Assembly: GCA_020201335.1 (NCBI GenBank)
Contig: JAIVGZ010000039.1
Location: forward strand, 1 to 50,929
Length of the DNA stretch: 50,929 nt
Direction: 5' to 3'
Source of the DNA: Natronospirales bacterium
Lineage (GTDB): Bacteria > Pseudomonadota > Gammaproteobacteria > Natronospirales > JAIVGZ01
Positions 18,311 to 30,723 of the stretch are shown in pieces (the first letter of the stretch is position 1; every line of letters begins with the position of its first letter). The notes beneath the pieces were generated by a model, which searched no databases, had not been told where the DNA came from, and saw only the letters and a list, made by a program, of their open reading frames with translations. The position numbers and the translations under genes were made by a program.

Positions 18311-19416
18311 CAGAGCCCCAGCATGCTGAACGTGACGGAAAAGATCGCGTCCGCGACGATGATCAGAAACAGCGAGTGGACCACGCTACGGGTTACCTGA
18401 TGGCCAACCGAATCCGCGCTGGTCCCGACCTGGAAGCCTTGGTGGCACCCGACGCTCGCAATCAGTAGCGCGAACACCGGCGCCTTGCCGATGCCGGTCA
18501 GGTAGTCGGAGAGGTCGACCGCCGCGAGGAAGCGGTCGATGAAGTCGTTGAAGCTGACCTCCAGCATCGTCTGCGCCATCACCATACCGCCGAACACACC
18601 GAAGATGTCGGCAAACACCGTCAAGAGCGGCATGATGATGATAAGCGCTACAACCCGCGGCAGCGCAAGCATCTCCATCGGCGACACGCCGATCGTGCGC
18701 AGCGCGTCAATTTCGTCGGTGACCTTCATCGTACCGATCTCGGCCGTAAATGCAGAACCGGTGCGGCCAGCGACGATAATCGCCGCGAGCAGCGGCCCGA
18801 ACTCTCGCAACACCGCGATACCGATTAAATCCGCGATGAAGATGTTCGCGCCGTAATCGGCGAGCTGCACGCCCGCCTGGTATGCGACCACGATGCCGAT
18901 CAGAAAGCTGAGCAGCGCGAGGATTGGCAGCGCGCCCCACCCTGCGGTCTCGAATACATGCAGCATCGGCTTCCAGCGCAGCCGCGAAGGTTGCGCGAAC
19001 GCGCGCACGGCGGTGACGGACAGTTCGCCGATGAACGCGAGGAACAACTGCGCTTCGATAACGAACGCGTGAGACGCCTCACCGACGCGGTGCAGGAAGC
19101 CGTGTTCCGCAGGCGGGGCCGCCGGTGCAATCTCCGCTAACTCCGCCACCTGGCGGTACAGCGCGTCGAACTCGCTGCGCAGGCCGTGCGGCTCGACCGC
19201 GTTTCGCTTCGCGACGCGGTGCAGCGCGAGTGCGCCAGCGGTGTCCAGCGCCTCAACGGCGCTTGCGTCCAGCGCGGACGCGCCGCCCTTCGTACCGTCG
19301 AGCGTCTTGCGGAATGCCGGGGTCAGTGCGTCAAGCAGCCAGCGTCCCGCAGCGACGAGCGTTGCGCCGCTGTCGGCGGTGTCGAGGGTAGGAGGCTGGC
19401 GTGGCGTTTCGGACAC
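18310..19416 (-). CDS. MlaE-family permease with fused N-terminal STAS-like domain
   Basis: A 368-residue permease. The first 100 residues are soluble and STAS-like, containing LDASAVEALDTAGALAL, equivalent to a fused MlaB. The MlaE domain follows from about residue 130, with an amphipathic elbow helix and five membrane spans, and conserved REFGPLLAAIIVAGRTGSAF and EIGTMKVTDEIDALRTIG. No separate mlaB or mlaC is present. The start is GTG. It lies 34 bp after epmA with a REP element between them. Confidence 0.92.
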   Translation of the reverse strand: MSETPRQPPTLDTADSGATLVAAGRWLLDALTPAFRKTLDGTKGGASALDASAVEALDTAGALALHRVAKRNAVEPHGLRSEFDALYRQVAELAEIAPAAPPAEHGFLHRVGEASHAFVIEAQLFLAFIGELSVTAVRAFAQPSRLRWKPMLHVFETAGWGALPILALLSFLIGIVVAYQAGVQLADYGANIFIADLIGIAVLREFGPLLAAIIVAGRTGSAFTAEIGTMKVTDEIDALRTIGVSPMEMLALPRVVALIIIMPLLTVFADIFGVFGGMVMAQTMLEVSFNDFIDRFLAAVDLSDYLTGIGKAPVFALLIASVGCHQGFQVGTSADSVGHQVTRSVVHSLFLIIVADAIFSVTFSMLGL

Positions 19417-19442
19417 CGTTACATAATACCCACAGGAAAGAA

Positions 19443-19469
19443 ATTGCGAATCACAGATTCGCTCCTACA
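19443..19469 (-). repeat. REP element, hairpin type B, overlapping the 3' end of epmA
   Basis: On the minus strand: head TGTAGGAGCG, stem GCGAATC, loop TGT, stem GATTCGC, tail AAT. The head and first arm are read as PVGANL followed by TGA, so the element provides the last six codons and the stop of epmA. Confidence 0.88.
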
Positions 19470-20419
19470 GGAGGCCCGAATGCGGTCACTTGGGCGATTG
19501 AGGTGGCGCCTAGCGCGAGCATCACGACCCGGTCGAAGCCGACCGCGACGCCGGCACAGCCGGGCAGCCCTGCGTCAAGCGCGGCGAGCAAGGCTTCGTC
19601 AACCGGCATAACCGGCATCCCGGCGGCCGCGCGCGCCGCGTTGTCCGTATCGAAGCGCTGCCGCTGCTCGGCGGCGTCTGTCAGCTCGTGGTAGCCGTTC
19701 GCGACCTCGACGCCATCGATGAACAATTCAAATCTACCGGCGAACGCGGGGTCTTCATCGCGCAACCGAGCGAGCGCGGCTTGCGCGGCCGGATAGTCGG
19801 TGACAAAGCACGGGCCGTTGTGCCCGAGTGTCGGCGCGACGACCACACCCATCACGAGGTCGTGCCATGCCGCGTCGGGCATCTGTTCCGGGAATGATGC
19901 GCCTGCATCGATGAGTATGGACGCGCAGGTAGATGGCGTTGCGGCGGTGAACGCTACGCCTGTCGCGCGCTCGAACGCTGCAGCGTACCGGATGCATTCA
20001 ATCGGCCCGATCGCTCGGTGTCCGTCGAATAGCATGCGCACCAGCGCATCAACCTCGTCGATCAGTTGCGCATCGTCCCATCCGATGCGGTACCACTCGA
20101 GCAGCGAGAACTCCGGGCAGTGCACGCGTCCCGCCTCGCCGTCACGTAACACGCGTGCGAGCTGCCAGCAGTCGCCGTAGCCGGCGGCGAGCAGTCGCTT
20201 CATCGGGAACTCAGGGGAGGTCTGCAGCCAGCGGCCGCCGGCGCCGGCAACCTCGGTGTACAAACTGGCTATGTGTGGGTCGGTTGGCGCAGCAGCCGCC
20301 AGTGCAGGCGTCTCGACCTCAAGTGCGCCGCGGGCGTCGAAGAATGCGCGTGTACGCCTGAGGAGCTCCGCGCGATGCGCGAGCGCGGCGCGCGTTGCCG
20401 TCGGCCGCCAACTGGCCAC
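19451..20419 (-). CDS. epmA: Elongation factor P--(R)-beta-lysine ligase EpmA (GenX/PoxA)
   Basis: A stand-alone lysyl-tRNA-synthetase-like enzyme that attaches (R)-beta-lysine to EF-P. The 322-residue product shows class II motif 2 (FRxE-like LARVLRDGEAGRVHCPEFSLLEW), the TSPEFPMKRLL segment, and motif 3 GVAVGFDRVVMLALG. No anticodon-binding domain is present, as expected. The GTG start matches the family N-terminus (VASWRPTA; E. coli MSETASWQPSA). It lies 10 bp behind efp. The C-terminal PVGANL comes from a REP element rather than the family's usual ending. Confidence 0.95.
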   Translation of the reverse strand: MASWRPTATRAALAHRAELLRRTRAFFDARGALEVETPALAAAAPTDPHIASLYTEVAGAGGRWLQTSPEFPMKRLLAAGYGDCWQLARVLRDGEAGRVHCPEFSLLEWYRIGWDDAQLIDEVDALVRMLFDGHRAIGPIECIRYAAAFERATGVAFTAATPSTCASILIDAGASFPEQMPDAAWHDLVMGVVVAPTLGHNGPCFVTDYPAAQAALARLRDEDPAFAGRFELFIDGVEVANGYHELTDAAEQRQRFDTDNAARAAAGMPVMPVDEALLAALDAGLPGCAGVAVGFDRVVMLALGATSIAQVTAFGPPVGANL

Positions 20420-20429
20420 GCCGGAAACC

Positions 20430-21002
20430 TTATTCCTTCGCCGCGCGGCCCACGTACTCGCCAGTACGCGTATCGACACGGACGAGTTCCCCCTGGTCAA
20501 CGAACAGGGGTACGCGCACCACGGCGCCGGTCTCGAGCTTGGCCGGCTTGCCGCCACCACCCGAAGTGTCGCCACGCACGCCGGGGTCAGTCTCGACGAT
20601 TTGCAGGATCACATGGTTCGGCGGGCTGACCGACAGCGGCGCGTTGTTCCACAGCGTCACCGTGCAAACGTCGTTCTCCTTCAGCCAAGGCAGCGCTTCC
20701 TCGACCGATGCGCGCTCCGCGGCGAACTGCTCGAAGCTGTCCGGCTTCATGAAGTGCCAGAACTCGCCGTCGGTGTACAGGTACTGCATCTCGGTGTCGA
20801 CCACATCGGCGGCCGGTAGCGACTCCCCCGACTTGAACGTCTTCTCGAGCACACGGCCGGTCTTCAAATTACGCAGCTTGACCCGGCTGAACGCCTGACC
20901 CTTGCCGGGTTTCACGAATTCGTTCTCGATGATCGCGCAGGGGTCCCCGTCGAGCATCAGTTTGAGGCCGGAACGGAATTCGTTGGTACTATATGTGGCC
21001 AT
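20430..21002 (-). CDS. efp: Translation elongation factor P
   Basis: Relieves ribosome stalling at polyproline stretches. The 190-residue protein has the KOW-like domain I with the modification loop KPGKGQ; Lys34 is the residue beta-lysylated by EpmA. Domains II and III follow (S1-like, ending RTGEYVGRA). The operon partner epmA lies just downstream and epmB is divergent, so the whole basic lysine-modification pathway clusters here; the hydroxylase EpmC is not seen. Confidence 0.97.
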   Translation of the reverse strand: MATYSTNEFRSGLKLMLDGDPCAIIENEFVKPGKGQAFSRVKLRNLKTGRVLEKTFKSGESLPAADVVDTEMQYLYTDGEFWHFMKPDSFEQFAAERASVEEALPWLKENDVCTVTLWNNAPLSVSPPNHVILQIVETDPGVRGDTSGGGGKPAKLETGAVVRVPLFVDQGELVRVDTRTGEYVGRAAKE

Positions 21003-21032
21003 GTCGTCACTCACCGGGAAAACAGGTCGCAT

Positions 21033-22043
21033 ATGATACCGGTAAGCGATGCCGCATGGCAGACGCCTCGCTGGCAAAGCGAGCTCGCCGACGCAATTAC
21101 CGACCCGGCGGAACTCCTCGCACTGCTCGACCTGGATGCTGCGCTGCTGCCTGCAGCCCTGCAGTCTGCGGCAGCATTTCCGTTACGCGTCCCGCGCGGC
21201 TTCGTCGCCCGGATGCGCACCGGCGACCCGCACGACCCACTGCTCCGGCAGGTCCTCCCAATCGCCGACGAGCTCGCGACAATACCCGGCTATGTCGAGG
21301 ATCCACTTGAGGAAACCGCCGAGCTCCCGGACGACGGTGTACTCCGCAAATACGACGGCCGGGCGCTGGTCGTCACGACCGGCGCGTGCGGGGTCCACTG
21401 CCGGTACTGCTTCCGACGCCACTTCCCCTATTCCGACACGCGCGCCGCCTCCGACGGCTGGCAGCCGGTGCTGGCGCGTTTCGCGGCCGACCCGAGCCTC
21501 GCTGAGGCGATCCTGTCCGGCGGCGACCCGCTGACGCTGTCCGACCGGCGACTGGCGCTGTTGGTCGAAGGACTCGGCGCGGTCCCGCACCTGCGCAGGC
21601 TGCGCATCCATACGCGCCAGCCGGTCGTGCTGCCGACACGCATCGACGGGCAGTTGTTGCGTTGGCTGCGCGCGACGCGCCTCGAGACTGTTGTCGTTAT
21701 CCATGCGAACCACCCCGCTGAAATCGATCAAGCGGTCCGTGACGCGCTCGCGGCGCTGCGCGACGCGGGCGCGACGCTGTTGAACCAGTCGGTTCTGTTG
21801 CGAGGCGTCAACGATTCGGTACCGGTGCTGGCGGAGCTGTCCGAGGCATTGTTCGGGGCAGGCGTGCTGCCCTACTACCTGCACCTGCTGGACCCGGTTG
21901 CGGGCGCCGCGCATTTTGACCTCCCTCTCTCCACCGCACATGCGCTGCACGGTGGATTGCAGCGCCGGCTACCCGGTTACCTGGTGCCACGCCTGGTTCG
22001 TGAAGTTGCCGGCGAACCGATGAAGACGCCGGTGTACGCATGA
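21033..22043 (+). CDS. epmB: EF-P (R)-beta-lysine modification protein EpmB (lysine 2,3-aminomutase-like)
   Basis: A radical-SAM, PLP-dependent aminomutase that makes (R)-beta-lysine for EF-P. The 336-residue protein carries the cluster motif Cys119-x3-Cys123-x2-Cys126 ([16 protein letters not shown]), SGGDPL after it, and a C-terminal [16 protein letters not shown] with the PLP-lysine region near the end. It is divergent from efp, with only 30 bp between the start codons. The stop overlaps the next gene (ATGA). Confidence 0.95.
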   Translation: MIPVSDAAWQTPRWQSELADAITDPAELLALLDLDAALLPAALQSAAAFPLRVPRGFVARMRTGDPHDPLLRQVLPIADELATIPGYVEDPLEETAELPDDGVLRKYDGRALVVTTGACGVHCRYCFRRHFPYSDTRAASDGWQPVLARFAADPSLAEAILSGGDPLTLSDRRLALLVEGLGAVPHLRRLRIHTRQPVVLPTRIDGQLLRWLRATRLETVVVIHANHPAEIDQAVRDALAALRDAGATLLNQSVLLRGVNDSVPVLAELSEALFGAGVLPYYLHLLDPVAGAAHFDLPLSTAHALHGGLQRRLPGYLVPRLVREVAGEPMKTPVYA

Positions 22044-24046
22044 CCGGCGACATCCGCATGCTGGTAGTTTCGCCGGCGCCGGAACTTGCGTCGCGCGTCA
22101 ACAGCGCGCTGCGCGGTGCCGGCCTGATCGCACAGGTCGAATGGTCGCGCGACGACAAAGACGCCGTCGGCCTGCTCGAATCACCGAACTATGACCTGGT
22201 GTTCTGCGACCTCCCGAAAGTCGCGCCACAAAAGGTGGTCGCCGCGGCGGCGAAGCACGAGCCGCCGCTACCCGTAATCGGCCTCGCTGACGAAATCAGC
22301 GACGAACTGATGGATTCGGGTCTGAAAGCTGGGCTGCGCGACCTCGTCATTTGCAGCCGGGCGACCCAGCTCGCGATGGTCACCCGCCGCGAACTCGGCG
22401 CGCTCGCGGCGCAGCGTGCACTGACGACCGCGCACGAGAGCGCCGCGGCCGCATCGCGCGAGCGCGATACGATGTTCGCGCAGAGCGGTGATGCGTTGGG
22501 GCGCGTCGACGACGGCATTCTTATTGAAGCGAACGGCGCCTGGCGCGAACTGTTCGGCGACGACAATGCGCAGCACGGTACACCGCTGATGGATCTTTTC
22601 GACCGCGACTCGCGCACGACGCTTAAAGCGGCTTTGCGCAAGGGTACCGCCGAGTCGATGGAGCTTGTTGCCGTCGGCAGCGATGGTTTGTCGCTCCCGG
22701 TCGGCGTGTCGGTGCGCATCGTACACGCTGTCGCCGGCGACTTGATCGAAATCGCGATTCGCAGCGGACGCGGACAACGCACGCTCGCCGAGGAGCTGGA
22801 GCGCGCGCAGCGGCAAGATGCCGAGACCGGCCTATTGAACCGTAATGCGTTCCTCGAAGAATTACCGCAACACCCGGAAGACACGCTGATACTGATACGC
22901 ATCGACCAGTTCGCACGTGTCGTCGAGCAGATGGGCGTGATTGGCAGCGACTCCGTCGCCGTGCAGTTCGCAAAACTGATGCACGGGCGCGCGGCCGGGG
23001 GCGCACTGGCCGGACGCCTCGAAGGCTCGATGTTCTCGCTGTTGATGCGTGCGGGTAAGGACGGGGCCATCGCCTGGTGCGATGGATTGCGCGAAGCACT
23101 CGGCAAAACCGCATTCGAGCACGGCGGCCGTTCGACGCCACTCACGGCGTCGTTCGGCATCTGCTTGCCGGACACGGGCGAGCCGCTGCAGCGGTTGGAC
23201 CACGCGCTTGCCGCGGTCCGCGCTGCGCGGACCGGCGGCGGTAACCGGGTCGAGGTATTTACGGTCGCGCAACCAGTGGCCGAAGCCGAGCCCGCGATCC
23301 CGGATGCCGAGTGGGCAGACCGGATCAAGCGCGCGCTGATGAAAGGCCAGTTCCGCTTGGCGTTCCAGCCGGTGGCGAGCCTGCACGGTGAAACCAGCGA
23401 GGCGCACGATTCGTTGCTCCGCCTGATAGACCCTGAACAGGGCGAGGTCCTACCCGGCGAGTTCCTGCCCGCAGCGCAGCGGTCGGGTTTGATGACCGTG
23501 ATTGACCGCTGGGTCATCAACGAGGCATTGAAGACGCTCGCCGACCCGGCGCACCGGCGCAAGGGCACGCTGCTGTTCGTACGCCTGTCCGACGATTCGC
23601 TTAAGGACGCGACGCTCCTCAAGTGGCTGGAGCCCAAAATCAACACTGCAAAACCCGCCGAACGCCACCTCGTGTTCGAGTTCAGCGCGCAGCAGGCAGA
23701 AAAGTGGCTGAAGGAGAGCCGCGCGCTCGCCGAAGCGCTCAAGGCGCTGGGTTGCGGAATCCTCCTTGGGCGCGCGGGCGCGAGCGCCGCATCCGCACAG
23801 CTGCTGCAGCACCTGCCGCTCGACTACGTGAAGTTCGACGTCTCCGTGTTCGATGGGCTCGCACGCGACCAGGCACGGCAGGAAGCGGTCAAGGAGATGC
23901 TGGAACAGGCCCGGGAGCGGAAAATCCTCGCTATCGCGCCCGGCATCGAGGACGCGAACACGATGGCGCTGCTATGGCAGCTGGGCGTCGACTTCGTGCA
24001 GGGCAATTACCTGCAGGAGGCGGAGGTCGTGATTGGGGACGGCTAA
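22040..24046 (+). CDS. FimX-like protein: REC-like, PAS, degenerate GGDEF and degenerate EAL domains
   Basis: A 668-residue multidomain c-di-GMP protein. The order is a receiver-like domain (1-125), a PAS region (about 140-250), a GGDEF domain (about 265-410) and an EAL domain (about 425-665). The GGDEF motif is replaced by LEGSM near residue 327. The EAL signature is replaced by DSLLRL near 457. The C-terminus QGNYLQ is characteristic of FimX. Both enzymatic sites look dead, so it should act as a c-di-GMP receptor, most likely controlling type IV pili; this fits fimV being nearby. It overlaps epmB by 4 bp. Confidence 0.82.
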   Translation: MTGDIRMLVVSPAPELASRVNSALRGAGLIAQVEWSRDDKDAVGLLESPNYDLVFCDLPKVAPQKVVAAAAKHEPPLPVIGLADEISDELMDSGLKAGLRDLVICSRATQLAMVTRRELGALAAQRALTTAHESAAAASRERDTMFAQSGDALGRVDDGILIEANGAWRELFGDDNAQHGTPLMDLFDRDSRTTLKAALRKGTAESMELVAVGSDGLSLPVGVSVRIVHAVAGDLIEIAIRSGRGQRTLAEELERAQRQDAETGLLNRNAFLEELPQHPEDTLILIRIDQFARVVEQMGVIGSDSVAVQFAKLMHGRAAGGALAGRLEGSMFSLLMRAGKDGAIAWCDGLREALGKTAFEHGGRSTPLTASFGICLPDTGEPLQRLDHALAAVRAARTGGGNRVEVFTVAQPVAEAEPAIPDAEWADRIKRALMKGQFRLAFQPVASLHGETSEAHDSLLRLIDPEQGEVLPGEFLPAAQRSGLMTVIDRWVINEALKTLADPAHRRKGTLLFVRLSDDSLKDATLLKWLEPKINTAKPAERHLVFEFSAQQAEKWLKESRALAEALKALGCGILLGRAGASAASAQLLQHLPLDYVKFDVSVFDGLARDQARQEAVKEMLEQARERKILAIAPGIEDANTMALLWQLGVDFVQGNYLQEAEVVIGDG

Positions 24047-24047
24047 T

Positions 24048-24073
24048 ATCGCGGCCGGAGGGCCGCTCCCACA
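24048..24073 (-). repeat. REP element, hairpin type A
   Basis: Reverse-strand copy with head TGTGGGAGCG and stem-loop GCGGCC-CTCC-GGCCGC, tail CGAT. It fills the gap between the convergent FimX-like and htpX genes, where the stable hairpin could end transcripts from both sides. Confidence 0.88.
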
Positions 24074-24079
24074 CGGCAC

Positions 24080-24961
24080 TTAACTGGCGCTTTTCAGCGC
24101 CGCAATCCGCTCGCTCAATGGCGGGTGGCTCATGAAGAACCGCCTGAACCCCGAGCTGATGTTGCCGCTGATACCGAACGCCGCGAGCTGGTCAGGCAGG
24201 TCACGGTGCGCGCCGCCACGCAGCTTCTCGAGTGCAGCAATCATCTTCTGACGGCTGGCGAGCTTCGCGCCGCCCGCGTCCGCGCGGAACTCGCGGTGCC
24301 GCGAGAACCACATCGTGATTGCGCTGGCGAGTATCCCGAACAGAATCTGCGTGATGAATGCGACGATGTAGAAGCCCGGCCCATGGCCACTCTCCGTCTT
24401 GAACACCGCACGGTCGACGACATGTCCGACCACGCGCGACAGGAAGATCACGAAGGTGTTCACGACGCCCTGCACCAGCGCCATCGTCACCATGTCGCCG
24501 TTCGCAATGTGGCTGACTTCATGCGCCAGAACCGCCTCAACCTCTTCCGACGTCATCTGCTGCATTAGTCCGGTCGACACGGCCACCAGCGCCTTGTTCT
24601 TGTTCCAACCGGTGGCGAACGCGTTCATTTCCGGCGCCTGGTAGATTGCAACCTCCGGCATACCGATGCCGGCGGCGTTCGCTTGCCGCCGCACGGTCGA
24701 CACCAGCCACGACTCCTGCTCGCTACGCGGGTTCGTGATGACCTGCGCGCCGACCATGCGCTTCGCCGACCACTTGGAGATCAGCAGCGAGATGAACGAG
24801 CCGGTGAACCCGATTACCGCAGAGAAGGCGAGCAGCGCCCCGAGGTCGAGCCCGACGCCCTGCTCGTCCAGGTAATGGCCGACGCCGAACACGCGCATCA
24901 CGATGAACAGGACCGCGAGGACCGCGATGTTGGTAAGCAGGAAAAGTCCGAGTCGTTTCAT
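24080..24961 (-). CDS. htpX: Membrane metalloprotease HtpX
   Basis: Zinc-dependent inner-membrane protease of the M48B family that acts in membrane-protein quality control with FtsH. The 293-residue product equals E. coli HtpX in length. It has two N-terminal membrane spans, the zinc motif HEVSH near residue 140, two more hydrophobic segments, and the downstream glutamate ligand in EFRADAGGA. The ATG is used; an upstream in-frame TTG is too close to the AAGGAG site. Confidence 0.96.
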   Translation of the reverse strand: MKRLGLFLLTNIAVLAVLFIVMRVFGVGHYLDEQGVGLDLGALLAFSAVIGFTGSFISLLISKWSAKRMVGAQVITNPRSEQESWLVSTVRRQANAAGIGMPEVAIYQAPEMNAFATGWNKNKALVAVSTGLMQQMTSEEVEAVLAHEVSHIANGDMVTMALVQGVVNTFVIFLSRVVGHVVDRAVFKTESGHGPGFYIVAFITQILFGILASAITMWFSRHREFRADAGGAKLASRQKMIAALEKLRGGAHRDLPDQLAAFGISGNISSGFRRFFMSHPPLSERIAALKSAS

Positions 24962-25012
24962 GTTCGTTCCCAAGCTCCTTTAGTCTCAGTCATCAATATG
25001 CAGGTCGAAAGG

Positions 25013-27271
25013 TCAGTTTTCAATACGGCCGACGCTCAACGCCTCCACCGTCCGCCACCCTCTCGGCAACAGCGTTCCGCGACGCCCGCGCTCGCCGCGG
25101 TACGCGTCGAGGTCCTTCGGCTTCAGCTGCATATGCCGTTGACCGCTCCAGACGACCAAAGTTTCGCCCGGTGGCACCGCGGCGACCGCCACCACCCACT
25201 CGCTGCGCTTTCCACCCTTTGCCGGCGGCAGCGCCATGATCTTGTTGCCCTTGCCGCGCGCGAGCGCCGGCAGTTCGCCGACCGGAAAGACCAACAGTTT
25301 GCCAATGTTACTGACGGCGACCAATTGCGCGGCATCCGGATCCGCAACCCATGCCGGCGGCAGTACGCCAGCACCCTTCGGCACCGTCAGCACCGATTTC
25401 CCGCTGCGGTTGCGCGTCAGGCACTCGCCAAGCGTGCCGACAAAGCCGTATCCGGCGTCGCTTGCGAGTACCCAGCGCCCGGATTCTTCGCCACACATCA
25501 CCCCGCGGAAGGTCGCGCCGTCCGGGGGATTCAGGCGACCGGACAGCGGCTCGCCGAGTCCACGTGCCGACGGAAGCGAATGCGCAGGCAGCGCGTACGC
25601 GCGGCCGGTCGAGTCCAGGAAAGCGGCCAACTGGTTGGTGCGGCCGAGCGCAGCGGCGAGGAAGCCGTCACCGGCACGGTACTGCAACTCCCTCGGCTCG
25701 AGGTCATGCCCCTTCGCTGCGCGCACCCAACCGCGCTCCGAAAGCACGATTGTGACCGGCTCGCTCGCAACAAGCTCTGTCTCGTCGAGCGCCTTCGCGG
25801 CGGTACGCTGCACGACCTGCGCGCGACGGTCATCCCCGTAGGTCTCCGCGTCTGCCTTCAATTCGTTCTTCACCAGCGTCTTCAGCCGACGGTCCGAGCC
25901 GAGCGTCTCGCGCAGCGCGTCGCGTTCGGTCGAAAGCGCATCTTGCTCGCCGCGGATCTTCATCTCCTCAAGCTTCGCGAGGTGGCGCAGCTTTAGCTCG
26001 AGTATCGCCTCGGCCTGGGTGTCGCTGAGCTTGAAGCGTTTCATCAGCACTGGCTTCGGCTGGTCTTCGCGCCGGATGATCGCGATCACTTCGTCGATGT
26101 TCAGGTACGCGACCAGCAAGCCGTCGAGCACCTCGAGCCGGCGCAGCACGCGACCGAGCCGATGCTCGAGGCGGCGGCGTACCGTGGCGACCCGGAACTT
26201 CAACCATTCGGACAACATGTCCTTCAGGTTGTGGACACGCGGACGGCCGTCGAGGCCAATCACGTTCATGTTCACGCGGTAGGTGCGTTCGAGGTCCGTC
26301 GTCGCGAACAAATGGTCCATCAGTTGGGCGAGGTCGACCCGGTTCGAGCGCGGCACCAGCACCAGCCGGGTCGGGTTCTCGTGGTCGCTCTCGTCGCGGA
26401 TGTCCTCGACCATCGGCAGCTTCTTGTTCCGCATCTGCGCGGCCACCTGCTCGAGGATCTTCGCGCCGCTGACCTGGTACGGGAGCGCCGTGACCACGAC
26501 CGCACCGTCCTCAGTCTCCCAGCGCGCGCGGGCGCGGATGCTGCCGCCGCCGGTCTCGTACACCTGCGCCAGCTCGTCGGCGGATGAGATGATTTCAGCG
26601 TCTGTCGGGAAGTCGGGGCCCAGCACGTGTTTGCGCAAGTCAGCGACCGTGCTCTTCGGGGCGTCGAGCAATTGGATGCAGGCGGCCGCGACCTCGCGCA
26701 GGTTGTGCGGCGGGATGTCGGTCGCCATGCCGACCGCAATGCCGGTCGTGCCGTTCAGCAGTACGTTCGGCAGGCGAGCCGGCAGTACTTTCGGCTCTTC
26801 CAGCGTACCGTCGAAATTCGGCTGCCACTCGACCGTGCCCTGCGCGAGCTCCGACAGCAGCACTTCCGCGTAGCGCGACAGCTTCGCTTCGGTGTAACGC
26901 ATCGCAGCAAACGACTTCGGGTCGTCGGACGAGCCCCAGTTACCCTGACCATCAACCAACGGATACCGATAGCTGAACGACTGCGCCATCAGCACCATCG
27001 CTTCGTAGCACGCGCTGTCGCCGTGCGGATGGAATTTACCGAGCACGTCACCGACGGTGCGCGCCGACTTCTTCGGCTTGGCTGCCGCGTTCAACCCCAG
27101 CTCGGACATCGCGTACACGATGCGGCGCTGCACCGGCTTCAGCCCATCGCCGATGTTCGGCAGCGCCCGATCGAGGATCACGTACATCGAGTAGTCGAGG
27201 TACGCTTTCTCGGCGAATGTCCGCAGCGGGGTTTTTTCCGGTGCGTCGAAGTCGAGTTCTATTGTGGACAT
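25013..27271 (-). CDS. parC: DNA topoisomerase IV subunit A
   Basis: The breakage-reunion subunit of topoisomerase IV, which unlinks daughter chromosomes. The 752-residue product matches E. coli ParC in length. The catalytic Tyr126 lies in [10 protein letters not shown]. The quinolone-resistance region reads [12 protein letters not shown] with Ser86 and Glu90, i.e. wild-type residues. The C-terminal half has the GyrA/ParC beta-pinwheel repeats. It follows parE by 50 bp with a REP element in the gap. Confidence 0.97.
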   Translation of the reverse strand: MSTIELDFDAPEKTPLRTFAEKAYLDYSMYVILDRALPNIGDGLKPVQRRIVYAMSELGLNAAAKPKKSARTVGDVLGKFHPHGDSACYEAMVLMAQSFSYRYPLVDGQGNWGSSDDPKSFAAMRYTEAKLSRYAEVLLSELAQGTVEWQPNFDGTLEEPKVLPARLPNVLLNGTTGIAVGMATDIPPHNLREVAAACIQLLDAPKSTVADLRKHVLGPDFPTDAEIISSADELAQVYETGGGSIRARARWETEDGAVVVTALPYQVSGAKILEQVAAQMRNKKLPMVEDIRDESDHENPTRLVLVPRSNRVDLAQLMDHLFATTDLERTYRVNMNVIGLDGRPRVHNLKDMLSEWLKFRVATVRRRLEHRLGRVLRRLEVLDGLLVAYLNIDEVIAIIRREDQPKPVLMKRFKLSDTQAEAILELKLRHLAKLEEMKIRGEQDALSTERDALRETLGSDRRLKTLVKNELKADAETYGDDRRAQVVQRTAAKALDETELVASEPVTIVLSERGWVRAAKGHDLEPRELQYRAGDGFLAAALGRTNQLAAFLDSTGRAYALPAHSLPSARGLGEPLSGRLNPPDGATFRGVMCGEESGRWVLASDAGYGFVGTLGECLTRNRSGKSVLTVPKGAGVLPPAWVADPDAAQLVAVSNIGKLLVFPVGELPALARGKGNKIMALPPAKGGKRSEWVVAVAAVPPGETLVVWSGQRHMQLKPKDLDAYRGERGRRGTLLPRGWRTVEALSVGRIEN

Positions 27272-27292
27272 GTGAAACCCCTACAGGAGAAT

Positions 27293-27319
27293 TGTGGGAG
27301 CGAATCTGCGATTCGCGAC
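27293..27319 (+). repeat. REP element, hairpin type B
   Basis: Head TGTGGGAGCG, stem GCGAATC, loop TGC, stem GATTCGC, tail GA. It lies between parE and parC, opposite in orientation to both genes. Confidence 0.87.
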
Positions 27320-27321
27320 CA

Positions 27322-29840
<2,519 letters not shown>

Positions 29841-29898
29841 AACAACCTCCGAATCTGGCGAACGGCGAACGGACCTTTTTCCGGGGGCGTCCAAAAGG

Positions 29899-29947
29899 AA
29901 TCGCGAATCACAGATTCGCTCCCACAGGCCAGAGGGCCGCTCCTGCA
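29899..29947 (-). repeat. Tandem REP pair, type B plus truncated type A
   Basis: Two reverse-strand copies in a row: type B at 29899-29926 (stem GCGAATC, loop TGT, stem GATTCGC, head TGTGGGAGCG) and type A at 29928-29947 (stem-loop GCGGCC-CTCT-GGCC with head TGCAGGAGCG and without the CGAT tail). They occupy the gap between the Fe-S gene and DUF3501. Confidence 0.85.
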
Positions 29948-29952
29948 TTCCA

Positions 29953-30723
29953 TTAGATACCGTACGCCAACCTGAGCAGCTTGAGTGGATGTTGTGGTGC
30001 AGAACCGTCATTAAGTCCATGCGCGATCTGTGTGCCGGCCATCGGGCAATCAGAAGCGTAATGGTCGGCCTCAGCGTTCGCCACGCGGTTGAACACCGGT
30101 TTGCCGATTTTCATCGCGGTAGCGTGCGTCTCGCTCTTCACCGCGTAGGTGCCGTCGTGGCCCGAACAGCGCTCAATCGGCTCGACGACGGTGTCCTGCA
30201 CAAGCTGCAGCACTTCGCGCGTCTTCAGGCCGATGTTCTGCACGCGCAGGTGGCACGCGACGTGGTAGCTGACCTTGCCGAGGGCCGTGGTGAAATCGGT
30301 GCGTAACTTGCCCGCACGGTGGCGCAGCATCAGGTACTCGAACGGGTCGAACATCGCGTCGCGGACCTTCGCTACTTCCGGGTCCTCCGGGAACATCAGC
30401 GGCAATTCCTGCTTGTACATCAGCACGCACGACGGTATCGGCGCGACAAGGTCGAAACCGTCGTCGACCAGCTTAGCGAGGCGCGGGATGTTGAACTCCT
30501 TGAGCGCCCGCACCGACTCCAGGTCCCCGAGTTCCATCTTCGGCATACCGCAGCAGCGTTCGTCCGGCGTCAGCACCATCTGGATGCCGTTGTGCTCGAA
30601 CACGGCGACCAGGTCCTCGCCGATGTCGGGCTCATTGCGATTGCAATAGCAAGTCGAGAACAGCGCGACCTTACCGGTCGTTTCGCCGGCGGGCTCCGGC
30701 ATTCCACGGATGCGGTGGAACAT
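29953..30723 (-). pseudogene. CCG-domain iron-sulfur protein, 3' fragment (heterodisulfide-reductase-like)
   Basis: The C-terminal 256 codons of a heterodisulfide-reductase-related protein. Two CCG-type cluster domains are seen: CYCNRNEPD to ERCCGMPKME, and HVACHLRVQNIG to ERCSGHDGTYA. The second has CSG instead of CCG, which is usual for this family. An ATG at 30723 (MFHRIRGM) could start it, but that start lies inside the preceding 5' fragment in another frame. In full-length homologs about 85-90 residues connect this part to the N-terminal ferredoxin-like part; these are missing. It may still be expressed by coupling, but I treat it as a broken gene. Confidence 0.7.

Noticed and set aside
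29841-30020. N-terminal extension of the DUF3501 frame (reads GLWERICDSRF)
   Set aside because: It is translated REP sequence. A GTG with GGAGGTT upstream at 29840 gives the family's normal N-terminus.
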